The notes under the pieces were generated by a model, which did not search any database, was not told the DNA's origin, and saw only the letters and a program-made list of their open reading frames with translations. Both the position numbers and the translations under genes were made by a program. This document shows, one piece after another, positions 6,634 to 7,826 of a stretch of 7,826 nt of DNA (position 1 is the stretch's first letter; every line of letters starts with the position of its first letter). The stretch is from Robiginitomaculum sp. (GTDB taxonomy: Bacteria > Pseudomonadota > Alphaproteobacteria > Caulobacterales > Maricaulaceae), in NCBI GenBank assembly GCA_002733385.1, contig NVVO01000001.1, forward strand, positions 51,064 to 58,889. The letters run 5' to 3'.

Positions 6634-7826
6634 ATGAAAGCTGACATCCCACACCACGCGTCACCCATATCGCTAATTCATGCATTAGGTGACCTTACGC
6701 ATCAGTTGCAAATTGAACGTGGGTATACGGCGCTCTATCTGGATAGCGGAGGCGAAATTTTTCCTGATGAGTTGCGCACTCAATATTGCGCTACAAATGA
6801 CAAGATCGTCGCACTTGAACAGGTGTTGAAGACAAGCCCTGAACCGATGTCAATTAAATGGCAAAAAAAGCTGGATGTCGTGAGCAATAATAAAGAGGGC
6901 CTCGGCGTATTGCGCGCAGGCATCCAGGCAGGCAAAATCGAATTTGCCAAAGCCGTCAATGCCTATACTTATTCATTCATATATCCAACTATTGAATATA
7001 ATATCGAAACCGCCCTTGGGATCGAAAATGTCAGCCCAATAAAAGTCACCGCTTATTCCAGTTTTCTGCAGTGGAAAGAACGGGTTGGGCGCGAACGGGC
7101 TTGGGGTGCGCACGGATTTTGCTCGAAAGTCTTTAAAAACCGGGAATTTACCGAGCGCATGTTGTCATTGATCGAAGAGCAATCCGCTTACCGACGGGCT
7201 TTTATGTCATTGGCAACAAAACGCCAAAGGCGCAATGTAGAGAAAAACCTAGACGGCTATGTGATGGAAGTATTGGAGTCTATCCACACTTTGCTTCGTG
7301 ATGACAAGCGAACCAAAGACTTGGAAGCCTTATCCCCCGTCACCTGGTTTGAACTTCTGACTGGTAAAATTGACAGGCTACGAAGCGCAGAAACCGATCT
7401 TGTCAAAAGTTTGAAACCCAAAGCTAACAAAGCCTCTACAAAGGTCAAAACATATAATGTGCCAAGCAAATTGGAACAACATATGGCGGTTATCCAAACA
7501 TTGCCCATTTTTTCAAAGTTGAATGAAACCGACCTTGCCGAACTGTTGAGCCATGCAGGTATTCGCCAATACGAAAAGGGCAAATTATTATTCATGCAAG
7601 GCGAAATGCTTTCGCGTTATTACCTGATTTTGGGGGGGTGGGTCAAACTTTATAAAAGCACCGAAGCTGGTGATGAAGCGGTGTTGCAAATGCTTTCGGC
7701 GGGAGACAGCCTCATGGAAGCCTCGGTGTTTTTAAACACGCCCTCATTGGTCAGTGCGCAAGTGGTACAGGACACAACAATACTGTCTTTGCCTGCGCCC
7801 GTCATTCGCCAAAGCCTTATAGATAA
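6634..7826 (+). CDS. NIT-domain / CRP-FNR family hybrid regulator, probable nitrate/nitrite-responsive transcription factor (3' end cut by window edge)
   Basis: 397 codons are visible and the frame is open at the edge. Residues about 12-253 form a NIT (nitrate- and nitrite-sensing) domain, an all-helical module. LGDLTHQLQIERGYTALYL (18-36) is the first-helix signature, YSSFLQWKERVGRERAWGAH (141-160) the second, and WFELLTGKIDRLRSAE (238-253) the last helix. Arg29 and Arg155 fall where nitrate-binding arginines lie in NasR. A Lys-rich linker (254-285) leads to a CRP-type cyclic-nucleotide-binding-like beta-roll (286-397): LPIFSKLNETDLAELL, KGKLLFMQGEMLSRYYLIL, GGWVKLYKS, LSAGDSLMEASVF. It has only two scattered cysteines and no cAMP-contact arginine in the phosphate-binding segment, so it resembles DNR-type rather than FNR or CRP. 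The helix-turn-helix expected about 90-100 residues further on is not visible. There are no signal peptide or membrane helices, so it is probably cytoplasmic. The start is the only sensible ATG, because an in-frame TAA lies at 6628-6630; no clear Shine-Dalgarno is seen. Divergent from narK1. Confidence 0.9.
   Translation, partial: MKADIPHHASPISLIHALGDLTHQLQIERGYTALYLDSGGEIFPDELRTQYCATNDKIVALEQVLKTSPEPMSIKWQKKLDVVSNNKEGLGVLRAGIQAGKIEFAKAVNAYTYSFIYPTIEYNIETALGIENVSPIKVTAYSSFLQWKERVGRERAWGAHGFCSKVFKNREFTERMLSLIEEQSAYRRAFMSLATKRQRRNVEKNLDGYVMEVLESIHTLLRDDKRTKDLEALSPVTWFELLTGKIDRLRSAETDLVKSLKPKANKASTKVKTYNVPSKLEQHMAVIQTLPIFSKLNETDLAELLSHAGIRQYEKGKLLFMQGEMLSRYYLILGGWVKLYKSTEAGDEAVLQMLSAGDSLMEASVFLNTPSLVSAQVVQDTTILSLPAPVIRQSLID

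Overview
This window is one end of a respiratory nitrate reductase locus from a Gram-negative bacterium, most likely a proteobacterium that respires nitrate or denitrifies. An alphaproteobacterium is my guess from the gene arrangement and general protein style; nothing in the sequence fixes the taxon. Base composition looks close to balanced, and all four genes look intact and alike in style, so I see no sign of a recent insertion or mobile element.

Layout, right to left on the minus strand: narK1 (5003-6478, type I nitrate transporter, probably nitrate/proton symport), a strong intrinsic terminator (4956-4982), narK2 (3215-4822, type II E. coli NarK-like transporter, probably nitrate/nitrite exchange), an intercistronic hairpin, and narG (1-3140, catalytic subunit of the membrane-bound nitrate reductase, cut by the window edge about 200 residues before its usual end). 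narHJI would be expected just beyond position 1. On the plus strand, divergent from narK1, is a long regulator gene (6634 to the window end). It has an N-terminal NIT (nitrate/nitrite-sensing) domain joined to a CRP/FNR-type effector domain. Its DNA-binding domain, if present, lies outside the window.

Both transporter genes have a CRP/FNR-superfamily operator with the same 14-base core, TTGATATAGGTCAA read on the minus strand. Each lies exactly 22 bases upstream of a CATAAA/CATAAG -10 element, the geometry of a class II FNR-type promoter. The window therefore reads as two separately terminated but co-regulated units, narK1 and narK2-narG(HJI), so that nitrate import, nitrite export and nitrate reduction are switched on together.

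The most interesting element is the NIT-CRP hybrid. It keeps the two arginines expected to bind nitrate in NIT domains (Arg29, Arg155). It lacks the FNR iron-sulfur cysteine cluster and the CRP cAMP-contact arginine. It looks like a one-component regulator that could combine nitrate/nitrite sensing with a DNR-like effector input and act on the adjacent operators. That role is inference from domains and context.
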